NCBI GenBank assembly: GCA_963705275.1
Contig: OY970063.1
Location: 1,736,001 to 1,800,000, forward strand
DNA from: Fen-1135 sp963705275
GTDB taxonomy: Bacteria > Desulfobacterota > Syntrophia > Syntrophales > UBA2185
Length of the DNA: 64,000 nt
Direction: 5' to 3'
Made by a program: the position numbers and the translations under genes
Notes under the pieces: generated by a model
The model's input: only the letters and a program-made list of their open reading frames with translations
The model's database searches: none
What the model was told of the DNA's origin: nothing
Shown: piece by piece, positions 17,697 through 27,310 of the stretch
Numbering within the stretch: the stretch's first letter is position 1
Layout: every line of letters begins with the position of its first letter

Positions 17697-18194
17697 ATGA
17701 AGAAAACGATGACGATTATGGCGGCGATTGCCCTGGCAGCAATCATGGTTACCCCGGCGGCGGCCTGGAATGGCGGCATGCGGGGAGGGCACGGGTATGG
17801 GACTTATTACGCCCAAGATATCACAACGGCACCCGGTTTGAACCTGACGACCGAGCAGGTCGCAAAGCTCAACGCATTGCGCGATGCCCATCTTCGGGAC
17901 ATAAAACCCCTCAGGGACAAGATGTTCAGCAAGCGGGGCGACTTAAGGCTGCTCTGGCTGCAGACGAATCCCGACCAGGAAAAGATTGCGGCAGCACAGA
18001 AAGAAATCAGAGCCCTTCGCGATCAAATGCAGGATAAAATGACCGCTTACCGATTCGAGGTTCTCAAGGGCTTGACGCCCGAACAGCAGGAGAAAGTAAA
18101 ATCTCTTAAAATGGGACGCGGTTTTGGTCCCGGCATGAGGGGCGGCCCTGGTATCGGCGGAGGATCCGGCATGGGCATGAGAGGTAACTGGTAA
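17697..18194 (+). CDS. ZraP/Spy-like periplasmic protein
   Basis: 165 residues from the ATG at 17697 behind AAAGGAGA; the frame is open further up but without a start site. A signal peptide (residues 1-24) precedes a helical LTxxQ-type core (LTTEQVAKLNALRD, LTPEQQEKVKSL) as in the Spy/CpxP/ZraP family. The C-terminus is a Gly/Met-rich tail (GPGMRGGPG, GMGMRG), likely metal-binding. Such proteins act as periplasmic chaperones or zinc-binding stress proteins, and Escherichia coli zraP is sigma-54 dependent, as here. A close paralogue lies at 38363-38863 on the other strand. Confidence 0.88.
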   Translation: MKKTMTIMAAIALAAIMVTPAAAWNGGMRGGHGYGTYYAQDITTAPGLNLTTEQVAKLNALRDAHLRDIKPLRDKMFSKRGDLRLLWLQTNPDQEKIAAAQKEIRALRDQMQDKMTAYRFEVLKGLTPEQQEKVKSLKMGRGFGPGMRGGPGIGGGSGMGMRGNW

Positions 18195-18213
18195 AATCGT
18201 ATAGGTTCACGCA

Positions 18214-18263
18214 ATCACACGGGAGTTTTTCAACACTTCTTTCTCCCGTGTGATCGCCGTTTT
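18214..18263 (+). terminator. Intrinsic terminator after the ZraP-like gene
   Basis: ATCACACGGGAG pairs perfectly with CTCCCGTGTGAT over a 17-base loop, followed by CGCCGTTTTT. It lies 20 nt after the stop at 18194. Confidence 0.8.
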
Positions 18264-18327
18264 TCCTGTCTTCCTGTCACCCACAAATAGCTCTTAACAA
18301 GAAGACATTCCATTACGAAAACTGTTT

Positions 18328-19176
18328 ATGAGAATTCTTGACGTACAGAGGGAGAACATAGGATCAATGGTAAGCAGTGACAGGTTAGCCCATGTTATAA
18401 TTTCATCACGAAAGGCATTGTTAAACGGCATTCGGTTGATGTTGCCTGCCGTGGTTGTTCTTCTGTTAACACTGTTCATCGCCGTTTTTTTCACAAAATT
18501 TGTATTTGTCGCTGGCGTGGAGTCGTTTTGGAAAATTATTTTTCGTGTTTTTCGCCTGATCATTATCCTGGCACTTCCCATCCTTTTGCTTCCTCACGTG
18601 AGTGTACTGATGCAATACTTTTTAAATCGTGGAAATTATCGTTTAATCCGGACACGTGAGGAGAGAAGTCATCAGTTCAACAAATGGCAAGGTTGGTTGG
18701 TCAGGCCGCTACAGTGCATTGGGCTTGCGATGTTGATTGCTTCCAAGTTTATCACAGTCCTGCAAATCTACACAGGGAGTGCGATCACCACCTCAACTGT
18801 CCTTCCCCCGCTTCACTTCAGTCTGGGACGATTCTTGAGCATTACGGCCATTGCCATGACAACTTCATTGCTGCTTTCTTTTCTCTGGACGTTGGATGAC
18901 CTGGGAATACGGTATTCCAACACAAAGACAGGCGAAGTCAGAATGATCGGAAGGTATATCGGCATGCTGCTCCCGATCATCTTCGGCTTTTACGGTATAT
19001 TCAGCCTGTTTGAAAGTCACGAACGGTTATTGGCAGTCCAGTATATTTTTCAGATGGTCATCGTTCTCTATCCGCCATTTGTCATTATGACCGTTCTCCA
19101 CTTTCTTTATATCGAGAAGCATGAAAATATTTTACTGGAAAAACTAAATACGGCCTCGGTTAATATTTATAAATAA
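18328..19176 (+). CDS. Polytopic membrane protein of unknown function
   Basis: 282 residues with about six hydrophobic segments and a basic C-terminal tail. An alternative start is the ATG at 18367 (residue 14), preceded by AGGA. No motif is recognised. It stands 90 nt before the ABC ATPase gene, so it may belong to that operon or be separate. Confidence 0.7.
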   Translation: MRILDVQRENIGSMVSSDRLAHVIISSRKALLNGIRLMLPAVVVLLLTLFIAVFFTKFVFVAGVESFWKIIFRVFRLIIILALPILLLPHVSVLMQYFLNRGNYRLIRTREERSHQFNKWQGWLVRPLQCIGLAMLIASKFITVLQIYTGSAITTSTVLPPLHFSLGRFLSITAIAMTTSLLLSFLWTLDDLGIRYSNTKTGEVRMIGRYIGMLLPIIFGFYGIFSLFESHERLLAVQYIFQMVIVLYPPFVIMTVLHFLYIEKHENILLEKLNTASVNIYK

Positions 19177-19266
19177 ACCAAAAGCAACTGACGAAATAGA
19201 ACATAAAATCAACAAGTGGCGCTGCCAGGAATGGTGTTGGGCAACGCCTATGGAAAGGAGCAACAT

Positions 19267-19971
19267 ATGGATCTGATCGTAGCGGAGAATATCTATAAAG
19301 ATTACCATGTCGGCGAGGTTGTCATACATGCCTTGAAGGATGTCAGTTTTGAAATTGAACCGGCATCTTTTGTTTCGTTCGTCGGCCCCTCCGGAAGCGG
19401 GAAAACAACTCTTCTGAACCTGATCGGTTGCCTCGATAAGCCTACTGAAGGGAAGTTAACGGTTGCGGGCACTGATATCTCCATACTTAATCGAAAAGAG
19501 GGCGCCGCCTTTCGAGGGAAGCATATAGGCTTCATCTTTCAGGATTTTAATCTTATACCCGTTCTCACTGTGTACGAGAATATTGAATACCCGCTCCTCA
19601 TGGTTCAAAATGTCATGGCTGCAGAAAGAAGCGAACGGATTCATGGCCTCCTCAAAGCCGTCGATATGCTCGACCAGAAGGACAAATACCCGGATCAGAT
19701 ATCAGGCGGCCAGAAACAGCGGGTAGCAATTGCCAGGGCGCTTGTAACAAATCCGAAACTTGTCCTGGCTGATGAACCCACGGCCAATCTCGACTCTCAA
19801 ACCGCCCACACTGTCATTGACCTCATGAAGCGGATGAAGGACGAACTCAAGACGACATTTATCTTCTCCACCCATGATCAGAAGATCGTGGGTGAAGCGG
19901 AAATCGTCTTCAGCCTCGGGGATGGGGAACTTGTGGATCATGAAGTGAAGGGAGGAACAAAGAATGGGTAA
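19267..19971 (+). CDS. LolD/MacB-type ABC transporter ATP-binding protein
   Basis: 234 residues; the ATG at 19267 is preceded by GGAAAGGAG. Walker A GPSGSGKTT (about residues 38-46), the Q-loop, signature ISGGQKQRVAIARAL and Walker B LVLADEPTANLD are intact, followed by the switch His in STHDQ. The length and the tight link to a LolE-type permease mark it as a lipoprotein- or envelope-releasing ABC system. It overlaps the permease gene by 8 nt. Confidence 0.95.
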   Translation: MDLIVAENIYKDYHVGEVVIHALKDVSFEIEPASFVSFVGPSGSGKTTLLNLIGCLDKPTEGKLTVAGTDISILNRKEGAAFRGKHIGFIFQDFNLIPVLTVYENIEYPLLMVQNVMAAERSERIHGLLKAVDMLDQKDKYPDQISGGQKQRVAIARALVTNPKLVLADEPTANLDSQTAHTVIDLMKRMKDELKTTFIFSTHDQKIVGEAEIVFSLGDGELVDHEVKGGTKNG

Positions 19972-21202
19972 CCTTTTTAAAATTGCAGTCCGAAACCTCT
20001 TGCGATACAAGAGACGCACATTCCTTACAGCATCTCTTATCACCATCGGAGTGATTTTCGTACTTGTCTTTATCTCCGTATCCGGTTCTTTCAAAGCCAT
20101 GATGATCGGTCAGATCACCGATTCGATGCTGGGACATGTTCAGATTCATAAGAAGGGATATGTGGCGGCCATTGATAATTTGCCACTCAATTTGAATCTC
20201 ATGCCGCACGCCGTTGCAAAGCTCGAAGACATACTCAAAAACGACCGCGACGTGGAGGCCTATTCTCCACGGATAAAATTCGGAGGGATGTTCAGCAATT
20301 TTGTCGAGACGACCAATATTCGTCTCAACGGCGTGGATCCAGATCGAGAATTTAAGACGATTCCGTTACTTGCCTCAAGGATAAGCGCCGGCAAGACGAC
20401 GCTTGGAAAAGGAGAAATCCTGATTCCCGTGCTGCTCTCAAAGGGAATGGGCGTCAAGGTAGGTGATTCCGTGGTGATTGTGTCCACTAATAAAGATGGC
20501 TCGGTTAATGGTAAGCAATTTACGGTCTCCGGCATCCTCGAAAGCGCCACCGGACCGGGCGGCAGAGATGGTTATGTCCACATTGAAGATGCTCAAGAGT
20601 TGTTGAGAATGACAGAGCCGGAGGTAAGTGAAATGGCCGTCCGCCTCAAGGATTTCGGCAAACTTCATTCTTTCAGTACGAGACTGGAGAAAACGTTATC
20701 AGCAGAATTGAATAAAGAAGGGAAGCCCATCTTTGAGGTACATACATGGGAGAAGCTTTCTCCATTTTATCACCTCTCGAGAATGATAGATCTTATGACA
20801 TTCTTTATTAAGCTTATGCTCATAGCCATTGTTCTCATCAGTATCATGAATGTGATGATTATGGCGGTTTACGAGAGAATCAGGGAGATCGGGACGATAG
20901 CGGCAATAGGTACACCTCCGGCAAAGATCCTTTCTATGTTCGTGATCGAGGGATTTTGTCTCGGGATATTTGGAACCGTTATCGGAAACATTTTCGGTTC
21001 CATAATTATTTACATAATCAATGCATCCAAAATTACCTTTGACTTTGCAATGCACCAAGGGCTCATATTGTCGGCACATATGGAACCCTCGGACATAATA
21101 TCCATATCCGTCATTGTCATCGTCGTCTCTGTGATTGCAAGCCTTCAGCCTGCCTTCAAGGCATCGAGAATGGAACCAATCATAGCATTGAGACATGTAT
21201 AG
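19964..21202 (+). CDS. LolC/LolE/FtsX-type ABC transporter permease
   Basis: 412 residues. One N-terminal membrane span, a large periplasmic MacB-PCD-like domain (about 45-270) and three C-terminal spans containing the FtsX signature region (ISIMNVMIMAVYERIREIG). It is the partner of the ATPase just upstream. The genes that follow encode a LolA-like carrier and an outer-membrane protein, suggesting that the system moves a lipid or lipoprotein across the envelope. Confidence 0.93.
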   Translation: MGNLFKIAVRNLLRYKRRTFLTASLITIGVIFVLVFISVSGSFKAMMIGQITDSMLGHVQIHKKGYVAAIDNLPLNLNLMPHAVAKLEDILKNDRDVEAYSPRIKFGGMFSNFVETTNIRLNGVDPDREFKTIPLLASRISAGKTTLGKGEILIPVLLSKGMGVKVGDSVVIVSTNKDGSVNGKQFTVSGILESATGPGGRDGYVHIEDAQELLRMTEPEVSEMAVRLKDFGKLHSFSTRLEKTLSAELNKEGKPIFEVHTWEKLSPFYHLSRMIDLMTFFIKLMLIAIVLISIMNVMIMAVYERIREIGTIAAIGTPPAKILSMFVIEGFCLGIFGTVIGNIFGSIIIYIINASKITFDFAMHQGLILSAHMEPSDIISISVIVIVVSVIASLQPAFKASRMEPIIALRHV

Positions 21203-21310
21203 AATTGCGCTGTCCAATCTCACGGGTTTGGAGTTCTTAACTATGGTAATTGAAGGGCGCTTAATGTATCGGACTATAAAATTAAAATGTGTTATTTACG
21301 GGGGCATGTC

Positions 21311-22045
21311 ATGTACAAAGTTCTAATATCATTCTTCGCGGTCCTTCTCTTTGCACTTCCAGTGTATGCGATTGACGGTACGCAACTGCTGGAACAGGTG
21401 GATAAGAATCTGAACCCGGAATCCTACGAAGCCTACAGGAAGCTGATCAACGTGGAGCCTGATGGTAAGAAGAAGGAGTATACTCTTTTTACCATAAAGA
21501 AAGGGACTGACAAAATAGCCGCCCTCTTCCTTGCCCCGGCAAGTGAAAAGGGAAGAAGCATATTGAGAGTCGGAGATAACATGTGGCTCTACATTCCCAA
21601 TGTCGGAAAACCCATTCGCATCACGAGTCTTCAATCCGTGGTGGGAGGGGTCTTTAATAATGCAGACATACTGAACCTGGATTATGCTGCGGAATATAAT
21701 GTAGAGTCGCTCAAAGAAGATGGCAAGGACTATCTTCTTTCCTTAAAGGCCAAAACGAGGGAGGTGGCATACGACAGGCTGAAAATGTGGGTGGATAAGA
21801 ACAAACTGCTTCCTACGAAAATCGAATGTCTCACGGAGAAACTCCTGCTTATTAAGACCCTTTATTTCAAGGACCACAAGGACTTTGGAGGGGGGCTTGT
21901 GAGGCCGTCAGTCATCGAAACGGATAGTCCTCTCTACAGGGGATACAAATCCATTATAATCTACGCTAAGATCAACAGGAGGGATTTCAAGGACGAATCC
22001 TTCACACTAACTTTTATGCCGCATATAGACTCTCTTAGGAAATGA
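21311..22045 (+). CDS. LolA-like outer-membrane lipoprotein-sorting protein
   Basis: 244 residues from the ATG at 21311; the frame is open upstream to 21287 with weaker signals. A signal peptide (about 1-20) is followed by the beta-rich domain of the DUF4292/LolA-like family, recognised by YTLFTIKKGTDKIAALF, KGRSILRVGDNMWLYIP and KMWVDKNKLLPTKIE. It overlaps the next gene by 4 nt. Such proteins are often encoded with an ABC system of this type and a beta-barrel, as here. Confidence 0.85.
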   Translation: MYKVLISFFAVLLFALPVYAIDGTQLLEQVDKNLNPESYEAYRKLINVEPDGKKKEYTLFTIKKGTDKIAALFLAPASEKGRSILRVGDNMWLYIPNVGKPIRITSLQSVVGGVFNNADILNLDYAAEYNVESLKEDGKDYLLSLKAKTREVAYDRLKMWVDKNKLLPTKIECLTEKLLLIKTLYFKDHKDFGGGLVRPSVIETDSPLYRGYKSIIIYAKINRRDFKDESFTLTFMPHIDSLRK

Positions 22046-23337
22046 GAATACTCAGCGTTTTGTTGACCATGCTAATACTGTCAACAGCCCTCGCCTATGG
22101 GGAGGATCAATACAAATTCGATATATCTGAAACCGAAAAGAAACCTTACCACTTTGGCGGATACGTGGAGTTCAGGCCGATTGTTTTCTGGCCCAATACT
22201 AACAGCACGCAGTACAAACTTAATTACTACAACCGGGACCCCGGCGGAAATACTGAAGAGTATAACGGGAGGTTGCAATTGGAAGGGAGTTACGAGAAGG
22301 AATCTGCACGGCTGTATTTCAAAACCAATACAGACTACAAGAATTCCTATTTCGGCGAATCTGAACATTCAACTTTTTATGAGGGATATTTATCTCTAAA
22401 GCCATCAACTTCTGTGAAAGTCGATGTGGGAAAAAGAACTTTCAAATGGGGAAAAGGCTATGCCTGGAACCCGGTGGCATTCATCGACAGACCCAAAGAC
22501 CCCAATGACCCGGAGCTTGCCCTCGAGGGTTATATCGTGGCATCAGCAGATTATGTTAAGAGTTTTGACGGGCCTCTGAAAACGATTTCCTTCACACCCG
22601 TCCTGGTACCCGTATATGACCATATAAACGATGGTTTCGGCCAAAACAATTATCCGAATTTTGCAGGAAAGCTCTATTTACTGTTTTACGATACGGACAT
22701 TGATTTCATCGTTTTCACCGGGGGCAGCAAGACGACCAGGTACGGGTTAGACTTCTCAAGAAATATTACTACAACTCTGGAGGTCCACGGAGAATTCGCG
22801 TACATTCGAGACTATCAAAAGAACTTCATAGACAGCAACGGAAACAGTTTTCTCAGCGAATATGACGCAAGAAGTTATCTGTTGGGTATTAGGTACCTCA
22901 CTACAATCAATACAACTTACATACTTGAGTACTACCACAATGGTACAGGGTACACAGAGACTGAGATGAAGAACTATAATTCCTTTATCAATCAGGGCTA
23001 TCAGTCTTACCTCTCGACCGGAAACGATACTCTCCTGCAGAAAGCCGCCACTCTCACGACAAATACTTACGGGGTGGTCAACCCCATGAGTAATTACCTT
23101 TATATGCGGATTAGCCAGCAGGAACCCTTTGATATCCTTTACTTTACACCAGCAATCACGGGCATATTGAATTTGGGCGACAAAAGTATGACGGTATCCC
23201 CGGAAGTCTTGTATACTCGGTTCACTAATTGGGAATTACGGCTGAAGGCCATGTTTCTTACTGGTGCAAAGGATAGTGAATTCGGAGAAAAGCAATACGC
23301 TTACCGGCTGGAATTTAGAGTGGGGCATTACTTTTGA
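22042..23337 (+). CDS. Outer-membrane beta-barrel protein of unknown substrate
   Basis: 431 residues, signal peptide (1-20), alternating aromatic strands and a C-terminal Phe (VGHYF), all typical of outer-membrane barrels. It overlaps the LolA-like gene by 4 nt and the chromate transporter by 4 nt. In this setting it is probably the outer-membrane partner of the ABC/LolA-like route. Confidence 0.85.
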   Translation: MRILSVLLTMLILSTALAYGEDQYKFDISETEKKPYHFGGYVEFRPIVFWPNTNSTQYKLNYYNRDPGGNTEEYNGRLQLEGSYEKESARLYFKTNTDYKNSYFGESEHSTFYEGYLSLKPSTSVKVDVGKRTFKWGKGYAWNPVAFIDRPKDPNDPELALEGYIVASADYVKSFDGPLKTISFTPVLVPVYDHINDGFGQNNYPNFAGKLYLLFYDTDIDFIVFTGGSKTTRYGLDFSRNITTTLEVHGEFAYIRDYQKNFIDSNGNSFLSEYDARSYLLGIRYLTTINTTYILEYYHNGTGYTETEMKNYNSFINQGYQSYLSTGNDTLLQKAATLTTNTYGVVNPMSNYLYMRISQQEPFDILYFTPAITGILNLGDKSMTVSPEVLYTRFTNWELRLKAMFLTGAKDSEFGEKQYAYRLEFRVGHYF

Positions 23338-24491
23338 ATCAAATGCCATCAGTCAAAGGCCTGTTCGTATCCTTTTTCAGGCTTGGTCTGACAGCCTTTG
23401 CCGGCCCCGCAATGGTGGCGCATATCGAAGAACTAGCCACTCGTCACCATCAATGGCTGGATGAGACGGATTTCAAGAACGGTGTCGCGCTCTGCCAATC
23501 AATACCGGGAGCCACCGCCATACAGACTGCAGCCTATGTAGGCCTAAGGGTACGTGGAGTCCCCGGGGCATTTGCCGCGTATCTTGGCTTTGGATTGCCT
23601 GCCTTTATTTTCATGTTGATTCTCTCGGGTTTATATACCCAATTCAATGGCCTTCCCAAGTTTATCTCTTTGTTTAATGGTCTTCAGGTGATCGTGGTTG
23701 CCATAATTTTTAACGCAACCTATTCCTTTGGCAGGAACATCGCAAACAATTACAAAAGCCTTATCGTTGTTCTTTTATCGGCCATCTTGTTCTGGTTCGG
23801 TATGAGCCCTTTTATTGTTATTATCGGAGCTGGCATCCTCGGTATGGCCTTTTTAGAAGTATCCGCTTTAAGCACAGTGACCAATTCCAAAACAATAGAA
23901 ACACAATGGAATGCCAGGCAAATCGCCAGTCTTTTAGTTACTTTTCTTATCTGCTTCGCCGGACTCTATTTTCTAAGCACCGTACTCTTTAACCTGGCGG
24001 CTGTTATGCTCAAAATAGACCTTTTTGCCTTCGGAGGAGGATTTGCGTCTCTTCCACTCATGCTTCACGAGGTAGTAATTAACAGGGAATGGCTGGACAG
24101 TAAGACTTTTATTGATGGGATAGCCCTTGGTCAGGTAACACCTGGCCCCATTATTATTACGGCAACATTTGTGGGATATTTGGTTTATGGACTCTCAGGT
24201 GCGCTTGTGGCAACAATCGCTATATTTACGCCTTCATTCTTTATGCTCGTTCTTGTAGCGCCGTTCTTTGATCGGTTGAAAAATTCAGTATATTTTGTAA
24301 GGGCTATCGATGGGATTTTTGCCTCCTTCGTTGGACTCCTTTTATATGTCTGCTTTAAGTTTACGACAACTGTTCCATGGGATATTGCAAGGATTCTCCT
24401 GGGACTTGCAACATTAGCCGCATTACTTCGTAAGATAGACATTCTCTATATTGTCCCTGTCGGTGCTGTTGTTTCTATACTCATTTTGTAA
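23334..24491 (+). CDS. chrA: Chromate transporter (CHR family)
   Basis: 385 residues with two homologous CHR halves: the first with GLTAFAGPAMVAHIEE and SIPGATAIQ, the second with FAFGGGFASLPLM and GQVTPGPIIITATFVG. About ten membrane spans. The TTG at 23334 overlaps the previous stop; an ATG at 23343 is an alternative. It exports chromate in exchange for or with sulfate in characterised members. It is the last gene of the ABC operon, so its substrate may be another oxyanion. Confidence 0.92.
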   Translation: MNQMPSVKGLFVSFFRLGLTAFAGPAMVAHIEELATRHHQWLDETDFKNGVALCQSIPGATAIQTAAYVGLRVRGVPGAFAAYLGFGLPAFIFMLILSGLYTQFNGLPKFISLFNGLQVIVVAIIFNATYSFGRNIANNYKSLIVVLLSAILFWFGMSPFIVIIGAGILGMAFLEVSALSTVTNSKTIETQWNARQIASLLVTFLICFAGLYFLSTVLFNLAAVMLKIDLFAFGGGFASLPLMLHEVVINREWLDSKTFIDGIALGQVTPGPIIITATFVGYLVYGLSGALVATIAIFTPSFFMLVLVAPFFDRLKNSVYFVRAIDGIFASFVGLLLYVCFKFTTTVPWDIARILLGLATLAALLRKIDILYIVPVGAVVSILIL

Positions 24492-24827
24492 ATTCGATAT
24501 GAAAGTTGATTTCATTTATGCCATTCAAAGGGATCATTATATTAGCATGGTATTTGCTCTTCCGAGATTGACGCGTTGCCTGAAGAAAACGACTATCAGA
24601 AATGAGTGCAATATTTGAATTGAATTCAGTTCATGTGCCGTCATCGGCAGATTGCGCTTGCAATATTCTTTCTTCTATGGTGAGCTGACAGCCTAAAAGA
24701 ATCGGCGCTTTATAATCATGCAAGCCTCAAGCTGCAACATTCATTTGCCGTTTTATCTTTCTTTTTGTGTTCCGTTGATTCCCATTGCAAATGATCAGCG
24801 TCAAGATCGCCCTCGATTGGTAAAGGA
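24492..24827. other. Gene-free region between the chromate transporter and the alcohol dehydrogenase
   Basis: No ORF with a ribosome site and no RNA gene could be recognised here. It probably carries the promoter of the alcohol dehydrogenase operon, which I cannot locate by eye. Confidence 0.5.
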
Positions 24828-24863
24828 ACCCGCTCTCATAGAGATCGCGGGTGATCTATTTTT
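24828..24863 (+). promoter_or_regulatory. Hairpin with T-run just before the alcohol dehydrogenase ribosome site (possible attenuator or terminator)
   Basis: ACCCGC pairs with GCGGGT, and TCTC pairs with GAGA inside, leaving ATA as the loop; the run TATTTTT follows. The hairpin ends 6 nt before the T-run and 27 nt before the ATG at 24879. This is the form of an intrinsic terminator placed in a leader. Confidence 0.5.
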
Positions 24864-24878
24864 CAAAAGGAGTAACGC

Positions 24879-26051
24879 ATGCAAAATTTCACATTCGACA
24901 ATCCCACCAGGATCATCTTCGGGAAGGGCACGATTGCCCGCATAGGCAACGAAGTCAAACGTTTCGGTACAAAAGCACTCCTTGTCTACGGTCGAGGAAG
25001 CATCAAAAAACATGGAATCTATGATCAGGTGATCTCGTCTCTCAAGGAAGCGAACCTTTCAATTGTGGAATTTCCCGGCGTTAAGGCAAATCCTGTGCTC
25101 TCCTATGCCATTAAAGGAATGGACCTTGCCAGAAACGAAGGCGTCGACGTTGTGCTTGCCGTGGGGGGAGGCAGTGTGATGGATACGGCAAAGACGATCG
25201 CCGTGGGCGTAAAGGCAGATCCTGGAGACGAAATCTGGGAGTTTTTCACCTTCAAGAAAAAAATACGGGGCGCCCTTCCCCTCTTGACGGTGGTCACTGT
25301 TTCCGCCAGCGCCTCCGAAATGAATCCCACAGCAGTAATTACGAAAGAAGAGGGGGCCCAGAAATACACGATCAGCTCTCCTTTTATCCAGCCCAAGGCT
25401 TCTGTCCTTGATCCAACTGTGCTCTTTTCACTCACCGCTGAGTGCAGCGCCTATGGCGCTGTGGATATTATCGCACACCTGCTGGAGGGATACTTCAACA
25501 ACAGGGAACCGGAAAGCCCCCTTCAGGACAGGCTGGTCGAAGGCATTATGAAAACGGTCATGGAAAGCACCGAGGTTATCCTTAAAGACCCTCAAAATTA
25601 CAACGCCAGGGCCAATACCATGTGGTCGGCAACGCTGGCCTTCAACGGACTGACAACGTCAGGCATGGGAATGATCGGTTATCCTGCGCACATGATGGAA
25701 CATTCGCTGAGCGCCCTTTACGATGTCGCCCACGGCGCCGGACTAAGTGTCATCCTGCCTGGCTGGATGAGCTACACTGTGAAGAAAAACCCCGCAAAAT
25801 TTGCCCGGCTGGGGAGAAAAATCTTTGGCATCACTGAATCGGATGACATGAATGCGGCTGTTCAGGGGATCCATTGTTTGAAACGATGGTTTTCATCCAT
25901 CGGCAGCCCCACGTCACTGAAAGAGGCCGGCATACCCGAATCAGATATAGAGAAAATAGCAGAAAACTCAGAGGCGCTGGCCAAGCTGTGGGGATTGAAA
26001 GATTACACCCGGGAGGTCATTGTAGAAGTATTGCGTCTCTGCAAGACATGA
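24879..26051 (+). CDS. Iron-containing alcohol dehydrogenase
   Basis: 390 residues, ATG at 24879 behind AAAAGGAG. Nucleotide-binding GGGSVMDTAK and metal-ligand motifs (DIIAHLLEGYF, HMMEHSLSALYDVAHGAGL) are present. Group III enzymes of this form reduce aldehydes or oxidise butanol- or 4-hydroxybutyrate-type alcohols. It is followed by an acyl-CoA dehydrogenase homologue and 4-hydroxybutyryl-CoA dehydratase, so 4-hydroxybutyrate/succinate semialdehyde is a likely substrate (inference). Confidence 0.93.
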   Translation: MQNFTFDNPTRIIFGKGTIARIGNEVKRFGTKALLVYGRGSIKKHGIYDQVISSLKEANLSIVEFPGVKANPVLSYAIKGMDLARNEGVDVVLAVGGGSVMDTAKTIAVGVKADPGDEIWEFFTFKKKIRGALPLLTVVTVSASASEMNPTAVITKEEGAQKYTISSPFIQPKASVLDPTVLFSLTAECSAYGAVDIIAHLLEGYFNNREPESPLQDRLVEGIMKTVMESTEVILKDPQNYNARANTMWSATLAFNGLTTSGMGMIGYPAHMMEHSLSALYDVAHGAGLSVILPGWMSYTVKKNPAKFARLGRKIFGITESDDMNAAVQGIHCLKRWFSSIGSPTSLKEAGIPESDIEKIAENSEALAKLWGLKDYTREVIVEVLRLCKT

Positions 26052-26064
26052 GGAGGGAGTCTGT

Positions 26065-27285
26065 ATGAAACGGTATGGAGATTTTGTCACATCCGAGGAA
26101 GATCTCGCTTTCTTGACGGTAATCCGGAAATATGTCGACAACGAAATGATGCCGGTTCGTCTCAAGTTGGACGAAGATTATTCCGTCTTTGAAAAAGTTT
26201 ATGAGGGGCTGGTGAAGCTTGGCATCCAGAAGCGCGGCTTTTCTCCCGAATATGGGGGTCTGGGAATCCGGTCCGCAACCACGGTATGTGCTATTACTGA
26301 AGAATTATCCCGAGGGGACAGCGGTGTATCCCTTCATTCGCTTATTATACCCTGGTGTCTCGCGGGAGCGATGGGCGCGCGCAACAAAGTCCTCATGGAT
26401 AAGTTCATTCCCATGTTCTGTGGGGACACGCCACGCTGCGGCTGTCTGGCTATTACCGAACCAGCCGGGGGCTGCAATATCGAAGATGCGGCAGAACATG
26501 GTCTTACCATTCGAACCAGGGCCAAACTGGAAGGGAGCGAATGGGTGATCAACGGTGAAAAGATGTGGCCCAGCGGCGCCAGCATCGCGGACCTCTACTG
26601 TGTTGTCTGCACAACCGATCCCAACCAGAAGGAAGAGGGCATGGCTCTCATCTATGTTCCCAAGGACACCCCCGGGCTTTCCTTTGGCAAGGTGGAAGAA
26701 AAAATGGGCATGAAGGTTACGGACGTGAATACGGCTATATACTTCGATAACGTGAGGGTGCCCAAGGAATATAGAGCGGGGGGACCCGGCATTGACTGGC
26801 AGCTTTTCAGGGCGAACATCGGCTGGGGGCGACTGACAAGCGCTCCCATGACACTGGGAAACGCCCAGGCCGTTTTGGAGATTGTTATAGAGTATACCAA
26901 GAACAGATTCTATGGAGGGAAGCCCGTCCGCAACCATTCCCTGCAGGCCGCCATGATCGCAGATATGGCGATCGGCATCGAATCAGCGCGCGCCTTTTAC
27001 CTCTCCGTGGCAGCCATGTTCAACAGCAGAAAGAAATACGGAAATCCCGGTGAGGATTATCTGATGGCTCGCGCCAGTGCGGCGAAGGTGTATGCCTGTG
27101 ATGTCACCGAGACGGTCTGTAACCGAGCCATGGAACTCATGGGTTCATATGGGTACGCCCGCGATTACCATGTGGAAAAATATCTAAGGGACAGTAAGAT
27201 TATCCAGATCTGGCTCGGTGGCGGGCAATTGGGGAGGCTGGACGTGGTCCAGAGCTACTACCCTTATATTGAGAGTCACAAGTAA
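26065..27285 (+). CDS. Acyl-CoA dehydrogenase-family protein lacking the usual catalytic Glu
   Basis: 406 residues with the family fold: CLAITEPAGGCNIED, the FAD loop and VEKYLRDSKI. The usual IYEGT motif, whose Glu abstracts the alpha proton, reads IWLGGG here, so Leu stands in place of Glu. Other members use a Glu elsewhere (isovaleryl-CoA type), so the enzyme may still be active. It begins 13 nt after the alcohol dehydrogenase and 25 nt before the dehydratase. Confidence 0.9.
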   Translation: MKRYGDFVTSEEDLAFLTVIRKYVDNEMMPVRLKLDEDYSVFEKVYEGLVKLGIQKRGFSPEYGGLGIRSATTVCAITEELSRGDSGVSLHSLIIPWCLAGAMGARNKVLMDKFIPMFCGDTPRCGCLAITEPAGGCNIEDAAEHGLTIRTRAKLEGSEWVINGEKMWPSGASIADLYCVVCTTDPNQKEEGMALIYVPKDTPGLSFGKVEEKMGMKVTDVNTAIYFDNVRVPKEYRAGGPGIDWQLFRANIGWGRLTSAPMTLGNAQAVLEIVIEYTKNRFYGGKPVRNHSLQAAMIADMAIGIESARAFYLSVAAMFNSRKKYGNPGEDYLMARASAAKVYACDVTETVCNRAMELMGSYGYARDYHVEKYLRDSKIIQIWLGGGQLGRLDVVQSYYPYIESHK

Positions 27286-27310
27286 CACGCAAATATGAGG
27301 AGCAATTGAT

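Noticed and set aside
24718..24945. Open frame of 75 codons before the alcohol dehydrogenase
   Set aside because: It overlaps the start of the dehydrogenase gene, has no ribosome site and no recognisable feature.
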